Both the position numbers and the translations under genes were made by a program. Below, piece by piece: positions 10,020 through 18,864 of a stretch of DNA of 64,000 bases. Position 1 is the stretch's first letter, and every line of letters begins with the position of its first letter. The stretch comes from JACCZX01 sp963807155 (GTDB lineage: Bacteria; Pseudomonadota; Gammaproteobacteria; Burkholderiales; Burkholderiaceae_F), in the NCBI GenBank assembly GCA_963807155.1, contig CAWEAZ010000022.1, positions 1 through 64,000 on the forward strand, given 5' to 3'. The notes under the pieces were generated by a model, which worked only from the letters and a program-made list of their open reading frames with translations, had not been told where the DNA came from and searched no databases.

Positions 10020-11079
10020 TTAGTGGGAAGAGGTTGCGAAAGCGGGCCGGCCGCGCGACGCAGTGTCTCTGCGGCTTGCGGCAAGGCGCGCGTTTAGGCG
10101 AACCGCTTGTTCGAGCGCGCCGGTCGTCGCCACACCCTTGCCGACGATGTCGAACGCAGTGCCGTGAGCGGGCGTCGTAAAGACTGTTCCAAGACCCGCC
10201 GTTACCGTGACACCGCGGTTAAAGCCCTTGAGCTTGGTCGCGATCTGTCCCTGGTCGTGATACATCGACAACACGCCATCGAATTCGCCGCCGAACGCCT
10301 TCAGGAAGACCGTGTCGGACGGATACGGTCCTTTGCACGCAATCCCGCGCGCGGCTGCCAATGCGACAGCGGGAGCAATGACCTCGATTTCCTCGCGACC
10401 GAACAGACCATTCTCGCCCGCGTGCGGATTCAGCGCGCACACCGCGATGCGCGGCGTGACGAACCCTGCGCCGCGCATCGTGCGATCGGCGAGCGTCAAC
10501 GCTTCATCGATCCGTTCCGGTGTAATCTGATCGAGCGCGGTTCGCAGCGCCACGTGCGAGGTCACGCGCGACATCCACAGGTTGTCGAGCACGTTCATCT
10601 CGCCGAAGAAGCCCTGGTGACGAGTCAGGTGCGCGAACATCTGATGCTCGTCGTTGAAGTGCCAGCCGCCCGCATGCAACGCCGCCTTGTTCAGCGGAGC
10701 GAAACAAATGCCTTCGAGACGCCCATCAAGCGCCAGATCAATCATGGTCGCGAGCGTTTCGCCGGCGACGCGGCCCGACGTCGGCCGAGATCGCGCCGCG
10801 GGTGATGGTGCCTGGGTCGCAGTTGGCCAGATCGATGATTGCCACGCCGTCGCGCACCTCGTCGATTTGCTCCGGGGTCGACACGACTTCATAGGCGAGA
10901 TCGACATCGGCGTCGCGCGTGCCCTGCTCGAGCACGCGCGCATCGCCCACCACTAGCAAGCGCGCGACGTCCGCGAGGCGCCGGTCTGCGAGCACGCGCG
11001 CGCACTGTTCAGGGCCGATGCCGGTGCAGTCGCCGAGCATCAGGCCGAGCAAGGGCAGCGAGTGTGAAGGATTGTTCAA
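10020..11079 (-). CDS. PdxA-family dehydrogenase (one frameshift)
   Basis: NAD-dependent metal-binding dehydrogenase of the 4-hydroxythreonine-4-phosphate dehydrogenase family, about 352 aa. Recognised by MLGDCTGIGPEQCARVLADR at the N-terminus, APLNKAALHAGG, the metal-ligand region GFFGEMN and the signature MYHDQGQIATKLKGF. A shift near 10775 separates TRGAISADVG from RVAGETLATMIDLALDG. The likely start is a TTG at 11079, five bases after GGAGG and overlapping the TGA of the upstream permease gene. In an operon with an ABC importer and PrpD it is more likely catabolic (as in the PdxA2 or TphB branches) than part of vitamin B6 synthesis; this is inference. Confidence 0.87.
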
Positions 11080-12784
11080 ATCTGCCTCCGATCGGTGAAG
11101 AAGTTGATCGCCGCGACCATCACAAAGGTAATGACCAGCATCGTGATCGACAGTACCGCGATCGGTCCCCAGTCGTTGCTCTCGCGCAAATCGAACATCG
11201 TGACCGAGATGGTCTTGGTGCGTGCGGTAAACAGCAGGATCGTCGCCGACAGTTCGCGAATCGAGCCGATGAAGACCAGGATCCAGGTCGCGATGACCCC
11301 ATTGCGGATCAGCGGTGCAGTGATGTCGACGAGCGCGCGCAGCCGTGTCGCGCCGAAGATGCGGCTCGCGTCCTCGAGCTCGGGATGCACCGACTTCAGC
11401 GACGACGCGATCTTGCTGGTAGCCGACCGGAAGTTCCTTCGTTAGATACGCGAGGAAGATGATCCACAAGGTTCCATAGAGCACGAGCGGCGGCTGCGTG
11501 TAGCTGAGAAACAGGCCGACGGCCAACACGATGCCGGGAATCGCGACCGGCGCCGTCGCGAGGAACGCGAGATAGCGATGGCCCCACACGAGTTTGCGCA
11601 GGCCCAGGTATGCCGATCACTGTGACCAGAATCGTGGCCGCGGTCGCCGCGGTGACACCGAGCACGAAAGTGTTTACGAACGCAGACTTGGTCTGGCTGA
11701 ATTCGAAAAAGACGAAGCGCCAGTGCTCGAGCGAAAAGTTGCCGATCACCGGGCCGGACCAGTTCTTCACGAAGGCTGTGCGCAGCAACACTCCGTACGG
11801 CAACACGATCGAACAGCCCAGCACGACAGCGAACAGCGACAGCGCGGGAACCTTCCACGCGCCGAGGCGAATCAGCCGCGCGCCTGTGCTCTTGCCGCCG
11901 ATCACCGAGTATCCGCGCCGGCCCATGATCGCGGTCTGCGTCCTGAGCAGCACGACCGTGATCAGCAGCAAAGGCAGCGACGCGGCGGCCGCCAGTCCGA
12001 GCTGCGGCGGAAATTGAAACAGGCTCCAGATCTTCGTGGTCATCGTGTCGACGCCGGCGGGTAGCGCGAGGATCGCCGGTGTGCCGAACAACGTCATCGA
12101 CTGCAGAAACGCCACCAGGAATCCGGCCAGCAGCGCGGGTACGACCAGCGGCAGCGTGATGTGCGCTGCGGTCCGCCACGCCGGAGCGCCGAGGATCGCG
12201 GACGCCTCTTCGAGTTCGCTCGGAATTACATCGAGGCTGTTCGCAACAAACGTGAACACGTACGGAAACGTGTAGAGCGCCATCACGAACACCATGCCCC
12301 ACGCTGAAAAGATGTTGATCAACGACGCGTCGACGAACGGCTTCAGATCGAAGAGCGCGTAGTACCACTTGTTCAACAGGCCGGCGTTGGGTCCGCCGAG
12401 CAGTACCCATGCGAAGGCGCCGAGGAACGGCGGCGTAACGAACGACGCAAGAATCAGCGTGCGCATCAGACGCTTGGCGGGCAGATCGGTGCGCGCCACC
12501 AGCCACGCCATCGGCGCGGCCGTGATCACGCAGATCGTTCCCACCGCGGCGGATGTCCATAGCGTCGTCACCAGCGGCTTGACGAACGCAGGGTCGACGA
12601 ACAGGTGGCGATAGTGATCGAGCGTGAACGCTTTCGCAGCGTCGCGCAGGCTGGTGACCACCAGCCACGCCATCGGCAGCAGCACCAGCACCGCCAGCAG
12701 CAGTGCCATCGCGATCGAAACGGGCGCGGTCCAATCGATGGATCGCGCCCGTGGCGGGCTCGCTACCTCGAGCGTCGCTTCCAT
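11076..12784 (-). CDS. iron-type ABC transporter permease, two-domain (two frameshifts)
   Basis: Inner-membrane permease of the FbpB/ThiP type with two fused transmembrane units, about 569 aa. The first unit holds the ATPase-contacting EAA loop (ELEEASAILGAPAWRTAAHI, about residues 185-205); the second holds ELEDASRIFGATRLRALVDI. Between them run many hydrophobic helices (SIAMALLLAVLVLLPMAWLV at the N-terminus). Frame changes near 11600 (LVWGHRYLAFLATAPVAIPG resumes) and near 11411 (SLKSVHPELEDAS resumes). It lies between the binding protein upstream and the PdxA gene downstream, with which it overlaps. The family transports ferric iron but also thiamine, phosphonates and organic acids, so an organic-acid substrate is possible. 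Confidence 0.88.
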
Positions 12785-12810
12785 GCCGCGTGTGCTGCGG
12801 CTCTAGCGAA

Positions 12811-13843
12811 TCAATTACCGAACAGCGCCGTGTAGCGCTTCTTGATGTCGGCGATCTGCGGCAGCATTCCGACCGGGTCGTCGGGCAGCATCTTGATCTG
12901 CGATAGCGGTGTGCGTCCCGCGGGTTCTTTCACATCCGGATGGACCGAGCGCAACCCGCCCTCCGAAACCATCAGCTGCTGGACTTTCGCAGTGTGAAGG
13001 AAATTCTGCAGCACGCGTGCTGCGTTTGGATGCGGAGCGTCGGCGAAAATCGCAGTAGGCGAAGTCACGAAGGGCGTTCCTTCTTTCGCGTAGACGATCT
13101 TCACCGGACTCTTGGCGTCGATCTCGATGAACATGTTGTATTCGTTGCCGTCGACCATCACCGCGCGTTCGCCGCTCGCGATGCTCTTCGGCGTCGCGGT
13201 CGTCGACTGCAGCTGCTGCACGCCTTGCTTCGAGAGCTTCTCCAGGTAATCCCAGCCCAGCGCTTTGGTGATGCGCGTACGTGCCGGTTAAGCTCGTGCC
13301 GCTATAGCTCGGGTGCGATTTGGCCATCTTGCCCTTCCATTGCGGATCGAGCAGGTCGGCATATCCGGTCGGTGCGGTCGCGGCTGGAACGAGGTTGGTG
13401 TTGTAGCCCATCACGCTCAAGCGTCGCGCGCCAAACAGCGAAATAGCCTTCAGGGTCCTTGAATTGCGCCGGGTAACGCTTCACGTCGGGCGGAGTGTGA
13501 GGCGCCAGCCACTTCTGCTGCTTCCAGAAAATGAAATGCGAGGCGTCCGATGAATTGACGACGTCGACGTTCTTGATGTTCGCCTGGTACTCCTGGTTGA
13601 CTCTCTGGAAAACGCGCTCCGATCCCGAGCGCTCCACCTCGATCGCGATATTGGGATAGTCCGCGCGAAAAACCTTGGCGATCGCCTCCGCGACCTTGAC
13701 GTCGACCGCCGTGTACCAGACGACCTTGCCTTCCTTTGCCGCGGCCGCCAGCATTGCGGGCGTCGTCTCCTGAGCAAATGCGGGTACCGCGATGGCGCAG
13801 GCCAGCAGCATGGCGGGAGTGTCTTGCCTGTAACCCATTTCAT
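12811..13843 (-). CDS. ABC transporter substrate-binding protein, iron-type (frameshifted)
   Basis: Periplasmic binding protein of the FutA/AfuA-like family, about 340 aa. After a signal peptide (MLLACAIAVPAFAQ) come EGKVVWYTAVDVKVAEAIAK and VERSGSERVFQRVNQEYQAN, typical of the family. Frame changes near 13425 (VMGYNTNLVPAATAPTGYAD resumes) and 13275 (GVQQLQSTTATPKSIASGER resumes). AAGGAG points to an ATG at 13843, but that frame does not give the signal peptide. Either the ATG at 13838 is used or another single-base error lies within the first codons. The C-terminal half holds NAARVLQNFLHTAKVQQLMV. It sits between the ATPase (39 bp upstream) and the permease (26 bp downstream). Confidence 0.86.
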
Positions 13844-13882
13844 AGTGTCTCCTTCTTTAACAACGTTGTAGTGTGATGCTTG

Positions 13883-14941
13883 TTAGCGAGCGAGGCCGCG
13901 ACACCGCTCGGCACTAAATCTGACCCTGACCTTTGAACCCGGGGGCACGTTAAGCGCGGCAGGTGCGGTGACCAAGAGCTCTTGGCCGACATCGACGATG
14001 TAGTCGCGATGACTGCCCAGATAGGCTTGACTGCGCACTACACCCGGCAGCGTGTTGTTGGCGGCGGTATTTTCGTCGGTCAACAATTGCACATCATTTG
14101 TCTTCACGCAGAAACTCATCGGCTGCTCGGGCCCCGGGAATTCGCCTTGACCGATATCAAGCGCATGGCCCGCGAACTCGACCTTGTTGCCTGACACGTG
14201 CTTCGCATCCAGGACGTTGCTGCCGCCGATGAAGCGTGCGACGAACTTCGAGTTGGGGCGGTCGTAAACCTCCTGCGGAGTTCCGATCTGCTCGATGCGG
14301 CCGGCGTTCATGATGACGATGCGATCCGCCATCGTCATCGCTTCGCTCTGGTCGTGCGTGACGTAGATCGAGGTGTAGTGAAACTCATCGTGTAGGCGAC
14401 GGATTTCGAAGCGCATCTCGCCGCGCAAATTGGCGTCGAGATTGGACAGCGGTTCATCGAGCAGCAGGATATCGGGCTTCGGCGCCAGCGCACGCGCCAG
14501 TGCAACGCGCTGCTGCTGGCCGCCCGATAGCTCGGATGGGTAGCGATCAGCTTGCGTACTGAGCTTCGTCGTGCCCAGTAGCGCGGAGGTGCGAGCCTCA
14601 CGCTCGGCCGTGGGCATCGATTTCATCTTCAACCCGTATTCGACGTTCTGCCGGACCGTCATGTGCGGCCATACTGCATAGCTCTGGAAGATCATGCTCA
14701 TGTTGCGCCGCTCGGGAGGAACAACGGCCCCGGGCGCCGACACGACCTTGCCGCCGACACGAATCTGTCCGGCGTCAGGTTCGATGAAGCCGGCAATCAT
14801 GCGCAGTGTCGTGGTCTTGCCGCAGCCCGAGGGACCGAGCAAGCACACGAACTCACCGTGCTTGACTGCCAGACTGATGGAGTCAACCGAAACCACGCCC
14901 GGGTACTGCTTGGTCAGATTTTCCAGCTCGAGCGTGGCCAT
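13883..14941 (-). CDS. ABC transporter ATP-binding protein (FbpC/PotA type)
   Basis: Intact 352-aa ATPase that energises the importer encoded downstream. Walker A GPSGCGKT (36-43), Q-loop in FQSYAVWPHM (85-94), signature LSGGQQQ (138-144), Walker B ILLLDE (158-163), D-loop SNLD, and switch His in VTHDQSEAM (about 205). Residues 240-352 form a C-terminal TOBE-like regulatory region (FARFIGGSNVLDAKHV is at its start). It is the first gene of the minus-strand operon ATPase-binding protein-permease-PdxA-PrpD. About 103 bp separate it from the divergent VOC gene at 15045; promoters for both must lie there, but I cannot pick clear boxes. Confidence 0.93.
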   Translation of the reverse strand: MATLELENLTKQYPGVVSVDSISLAVKHGEFVCLLGPSGCGKTTTLRMIAGFIEPDAGQIRVGGKVVSAPGAVVPPERRNMSMIFQSYAVWPHMTVRQNVEYGLKMKSMPTAEREARTSALLGTTKLSTQADRYPSELSGGQQQRVALARALAPKPDILLLDEPLSNLDANLRGEMRFEIRRLHDEFHYTSIYVTHDQSEAMTMADRIVIMNAGRIEQIGTPQEVYDRPNSKFVARFIGGSNVLDAKHVSGNKVEFAGHALDIGQGEFPGPEQPMSFCVKTNDVQLLTDENTAANNTLPGVVRSQAYLGSHRDYIVDVGQELLVTAPAALNVPPGSKVRVRFSAERCRGLAR

Positions 14942-15044
14942 GCTTGATCTTAGCCCGCGCGATTAAGGCGTCACACCTGATGCAGTCATAGAATGACTAT
15001 CCGCTGCCTCAACACCTATGCGGGTTTCCACTGAAGGAGCGTAA

Positions 15045-15822
15045 ATGGGTCGGATCGTTCATCTGTCATTGAAAGTCGATGAAGTCGGGAGAACCGGTGA
15101 GTTTTATAAGAAGGTGTTTGGGTTTCAGGACGCCGAGACCATGAAAACCCGCGACCATATTTCGCGGCACATGACCGACGGCGAAATCGACTTTACTTTG
15201 ATGAAGTACGACGCTGGAACGCAATCTGCCGAGTCGAAAGCGGCGGGCGATGGGCCTTGTATCCATCACTTCGCGATCGAGGTTGAAGATGTCGCCGCGG
15301 CGACGGCAGAGGTCAAGTCCCATGGCTGTGAGATCGTCAGTGATCCGGGCGTGATGCCGGTGAAGTTTCGTGCGCCAGGCGGCACGATCGCTGAACTGGT
15401 GCAGATCGGTCGATACAAGAAAGTGGCGGGCGCTGCAGAAGAGCGATCGCATCACGCATCTGGCTCTCAAGGTCGACGAGATTGACAGGACCGGCGACTT
15501 CTACCGGGACGTTTTCGGGTTCAGAGACTCGGAGACCAAAAAGACGCGCGACCACATGTCACGCCACATGACGGACGGCAGAATCGACTTCGCACTCTTG
15601 AAGTACGACGCGGGCACACAGTCGGCTGAATCGAAGGCAGCAGGTGACGGCCCGTGCATTCATCACTTCGCCGTGGAAGTGGAAGACATCGACAAGGCGA
15701 CGCAGCAGATCAAGGCGAACGGTGCGGACATCGTCAGCGATCCGGGAGTGATTCCGGTGAAGTTTCGTGCACCGGGCGGCACGATTGCCGAGCTGGTGCC
15801 GCTTGGTCGCTACCAGCGTTGA
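15045..15822 (+). CDS. two-domain VOC (glyoxalase/dioxygenase-fold) protein, one frameshift
   Basis: Two clearly homologous vicinal-oxygen-chelate domains in a row. Domain 1 starts MGRIVHLSLKVDEVGRTGEF; domain 2 starts SDRITHLALKVDEIDRTGDF. Both carry YDAGTQSAESKAAGDGPCIH and end VKFRAPGGTIAELV. The first runs into the second in another frame near 15442; removing one base gives a continuous protein of about 258 aa. No start codon lies near the beginning of domain 2, which favours one fused gene. AAGGAG lies five bases before the ATG. It is the first gene of an operon with TctB, TctA, TctC and PrpD-SDR, so it probably acts on the imported acid or a product of it. Confidence 0.87.
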
Positions 15823-15856
15823 CCGCGCGACGGAGGTCAGCGCACGGAGATCCGGA

Positions 15857-16321
15857 ATGAGCGCGTTCATCCGCAAGGGCGACTTCTGGTCCGGCTTGGT
15901 ACTGGTTGTCCTCGGTGCCTACATCGTCAAAGAAGCTTGGAGCTGGGAATACCTGAGCGTCGATGGTCCCGGTCCGGGCTTCTTTCCGCTGTGGTACGGC
16001 GGCGCAATGATCGTTCTGTCGTTGCTGTTGGTGGCCGGCGCGGTGTTGAAGTCCGATCCCGCTGCGCTGCAGAGGCAGGTCAACTGGAGTGAATTGCGCC
16101 GTGTGCTGACTTGCTGGGCGGCTTTCGTCGCGTGCATCGCGTTGCTGAATGTGCTTGGGTTCGTCGTCTCTTTCGCGCTGATGACCTGGTTCATCATCGC
16201 GGTGCTGTTCCGCAAGTCGCAACGACTTGCGATCGGGCTCGGCGTCGGCGGTGCGCTGTCCTTTTACGCGCTGTTCTCGCTGGCTCTCGGCGTGGCATTG
16301 CCTGCAGGATTTTTGTTCTAG
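15857..16321 (+). CDS. tctB: TctB-family small permease subunit
   Basis: Small membrane subunit of a tripartite tricarboxylate transporter, 154 aa, intact. Four hydrophobic stretches: FWSGLVLVVLGAYIVKEAWS, LWYGGAMIVLSLLLVAGAVL, WAAFVACIALLNVLGFVVSF and LSFYALFSLALGVALPAGFL. The opening RKGDFWSGL and the GPGFFPLW segment are typical of TctB. The ATG at 15857 has GGAG seven bases ahead and lies 34 bp after the VOC stop. It precedes tctA by 10 bp, the usual order. Confidence 0.93.
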   Translation: MSAFIRKGDFWSGLVLVVLGAYIVKEAWSWEYLSVDGPGPGFFPLWYGGAMIVLSLLLVAGAVLKSDPAALQRQVNWSELRRVLTCWAAFVACIALLNVLGFVVSFALMTWFIIAVLFRKSQRLAIGLGVGGALSFYALFSLALGVALPAGFLF

Positions 16322-16331
16322 CAGCGGCAGC

Positions 16332-17843
16332 ATGGATACTCTGAGCGGGCTGCTGCAAGGCTTTGATGTTGCGCTGGCCGGCACCAACCTTGCGATGTGC
16401 ATCATCGGCGTGCTGCTGGGCACAGTGATCGGTGTCCTCCCTGGGCTTGGCCCGCCGGCAACGATCGCGATGCTGTTGCCGTTGACGATGAGACTCGAGC
16501 CCACCGGCGCGATGATCATGTTGGCCGGCATCTACTACGGCGCGAAGTACGGCGGTTCGACCACATCGATCCTTCTCAATGTGCCGGGCGAGTCGGCTTC
16601 GGTCGTCACGTGCTTTGACGGCTATCAAATGGCGCGCAAGGGCCGCGCGGGTGCCGCGCTCGGGATAAGCGCGATCGCATCGTTCATCGCCGGCACGCTT
16701 GGGGTGGTCGGGCTGATGCTGATAGCGCCACCGCTCGCGAAGCTGTCGCTCGCGTTCAGTGCGCCGGAGTACTTTGCGCTGATGGTGCTCGGCCTTGCGA
16801 TGGTCGTTCTGCTGTCGGGTGAATCGCTGACCAAAGGGCTGCTGGCGATGCTTGTCGGCCTGTGGATCGCGACGATGGGGACCGACCTGTTCAGCGCGAC
16901 CTCGCGCTTCACCTTCGGTCAAACTGCGCTGCTGGGGGGCATCGATTTCATCGTCGTTGCCATCGGCATCTTCGCGATCGGAGAAGTCCTGGCCAACATG
17001 GAGCCACAGGAGCCTGCCGGCATGCTGCCGGTGCCCAAGGGCTTGAAGAATCTGCTGCCGACTTGGCAAGACATGAAGGACTGCCGCTTCGCGTTCGTCA
17101 ACGGCTCATTGGTCGGCTTCATCGTTGGCATTCTTCCGGGTGCCGGTTCCACCATCGCCTCGTTCCTCAGCTACGGAATCGAGAAGGCAGTGTCCAAGCA
17201 TCCGGAAAAGTTTGGTACCGGCGCGATCGAAGGCGTGGCGGCACCTGAGGGCGCAAACAACGCTGAAACGGCGGGCTCATTGGTTCCGCTGCTGACGCTC
17301 GGAATTCCTGGCAGTGGCACCACGGCGATATTGCTCGCTGCGCTCGTGCTGTGGGGTTTCAAACCTGGCCCGCTGTTCATCTCGGACACGCCTGCACTTT
17401 TTTGGGGATTGGTCGCGAGCATGTATATCGGCAATGTAATGTTGCTGATCCTGAATCTGCCGCTGGTTGCAGTATTCGCGCAGTTGCTGAAAATTCCCGC
17501 TTACGCAATGTATCCGCTGATACTGGGCATGGCGCTCGTCGGCGTGTACAGCGATTCCTCAAGCATGTTCAAACTCGGTCTGCTCGCGCTCTTCGGTCTG
17601 CTCGGCTATGCGATGCGCAAGCTGCACTATCCGGCCGCACCGTTGGTGCTGGGCCTCGTGCTTGGTGATGCGATGGAACGCGCTTTGCGCCAGTCGCTGA
17701 TGATGTCGCAAGGTGATATTTCGATATTGTTCAGGCCAATTCCGGCGGGACTGTTGTTGGTCGCTGCCGTGCTGCTGATCGTGCCGCTATTCAAGAAGTT
17801 CAATGCGATGCGTTTGCAGGTGCTCGATCAAAAGGCTTCGTGA
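16332..17843 (+). CDS. tctA: TctA-family large permease subunit
   Basis: Large transmembrane subunit of the TTT importer, 503 aa, intact and of normal length. The conserved signatures are present: GVLPGLGPPATIAMLLPLT near the N-terminus and NNAETAGSLVPLLTLGIPGS in the middle, plus YYGAKYGGSTTSILLNVPGE. About ten or more hydrophobic helices can be counted. It starts at an ATG 10 bp after the tctB stop. The cognate periplasmic receptor follows 22 bp downstream. This is the only complete TctABC set in the window, so the orphan Bug proteins elsewhere may share this membrane pair; that is inference. Confidence 0.96.
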   Translation: MDTLSGLLQGFDVALAGTNLAMCIIGVLLGTVIGVLPGLGPPATIAMLLPLTMRLEPTGAMIMLAGIYYGAKYGGSTTSILLNVPGESASVVTCFDGYQMARKGRAGAALGISAIASFIAGTLGVVGLMLIAPPLAKLSLAFSAPEYFALMVLGLAMVVLLSGESLTKGLLAMLVGLWIATMGTDLFSATSRFTFGQTALLGGIDFIVVAIGIFAIGEVLANMEPQEPAGMLPVPKGLKNLLPTWQDMKDCRFAFVNGSLVGFIVGILPGAGSTIASFLSYGIEKAVSKHPEKFGTGAIEGVAAPEGANNAETAGSLVPLLTLGIPGSGTTAILLAALVLWGFKPGPLFISDTPALFWGLVASMYIGNVMLLILNLPLVAVFAQLLKIPAYAMYPLILGMALVGVYSDSSSMFKLGLLALFGLLGYAMRKLHYPAAPLVLGLVLGDAMERALRQSLMMSQGDISILFRPIPAGLLLVAAVLLIVPLFKKFNAMRLQVLDQKAS

Positions 17844-17865
17844 ATCAACAAAGAGGAGACTACTT

Positions 17866-18855
17866 ATGACCTACGCTCGAATGACCCGCACCGCTGCCGT
17901 CTCGGCGGCCTTGCTGTCTTTGCTATGCGTTGGCGGCGATGCGCACGCTCAATGGAAACCCACCAAGACGGTGGAAATGATCGTGCACACCGGGCCGGGC
18001 GGAGGCAGCGATCTGCTCGCGCGCGCAATCGCAACGATGTTGGAGAAGGAGAAACTGTTGCCGGTTCGAATGCAGGTGCTGAACAGAGCGGGCGGTAACG
18101 GTGCAGTGGCCGCAGCGGCGATCGCCGAACGCAAGGATGACCCGCACACGATCGGTCTCGTGACCAGCGTGTGGATCGCGGGCCCATTGACCTCGAGCGA
18201 AGCGAAGGTCACCTTGCATGACCTGAAACCGGTCGCAGGCCTGCTGATGGACCCTGCCGTGTTCGCAGTGCGCGCCGACTCACCGTACAAGACCTTGCGC
18301 GAGTTCATCGAGGCGGCGAAAGCGCAGCCGGGACAACTGAAGCAATCCGGAGGTTCGGTCACTTCACGCGACAACATCATTCGGCAGAGCTTGCAGGCCC
18401 ACACCGGCGCCCGCTGGGCATTTGTCTCTTTTCCAGGAGGTGGTGAACGCCTGGCTGCTTTGCTCGGCGGGCATGTGGACATCATGGTCATCGAGCCGCA
18501 GGAAGCCGGTGAGCAAGTGCGCGCGGGAAAGATGCGTGTCTTGGCGCAGCTAAGCGAGCGTCCACTGCCGGGCTATCCCGGCGTCCCCACACTGAAGGAA
18601 GCCGGCTACGACATCAAGGCGACGCCGCAGATCCGTGCGGTGGTGGCGCCTCCCGGGGTGTCCAATGAGGTCGTTGCGTACTGGGAAGATCTATTCGCCA
18701 AATTGCGCGCAACGCCTTCGTGGAAAAAATATGTCGAGGAGAACCAGCTCGAGGATCACTTCGCCAACAGCGCCGAGCTTTCGAAAATGATCAAGCAGAT
18801 CGAGGACGAGCTGCGTACGCAGTATCAGGCGGCGGGAATCAAGGTTGTGCGCTGA
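17866..18855 (+). CDS. tctC: Bug/TctC-family periplasmic receptor
   Basis: Intact 329-aa receptor partner of the adjacent TctAB. A signal peptide ends near GGDAHAQ (about residue 28), followed by TVEMIVHTGPGGGSDLLARA, the family's carboxylate-binding loop region. Other landmarks are VLNRAGGNGAVAAAAIAER and GGHVDIMVIEPQEAGEQV. AGAGGAGA lies before the ATG at 17866. Compared with the other Bug proteins here it has an HTGPGGG rather than a PxxPGG loop, so it may recognise a different ligand. The next gene follows nine bases later. Confidence 0.93.
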   Translation: MTYARMTRTAAVSAALLSLLCVGGDAHAQWKPTKTVEMIVHTGPGGGSDLLARAIATMLEKEKLLPVRMQVLNRAGGNGAVAAAAIAERKDDPHTIGLVTSVWIAGPLTSSEAKVTLHDLKPVAGLLMDPAVFAVRADSPYKTLREFIEAAKAQPGQLKQSGGSVTSRDNIIRQSLQAHTGARWAFVSFPGGGERLAALLGGHVDIMVIEPQEAGEQVRAGKMRVLAQLSERPLPGYPGVPTLKEAGYDIKATPQIRAVVAPPGVSNEVVAYWEDLFAKLRATPSWKKYVEENQLEDHFANSAELSKMIKQIEDELRTQYQAAGIKVVR

Positions 18856-18864
18856 GCGGCAATC

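Noticed and set aside
11076..13843. Several independent small membrane and periplasmic genes
   Set aside because: The pieces join end to end into one permease and one binding protein when single-base shifts are allowed, with lengths normal for their families.
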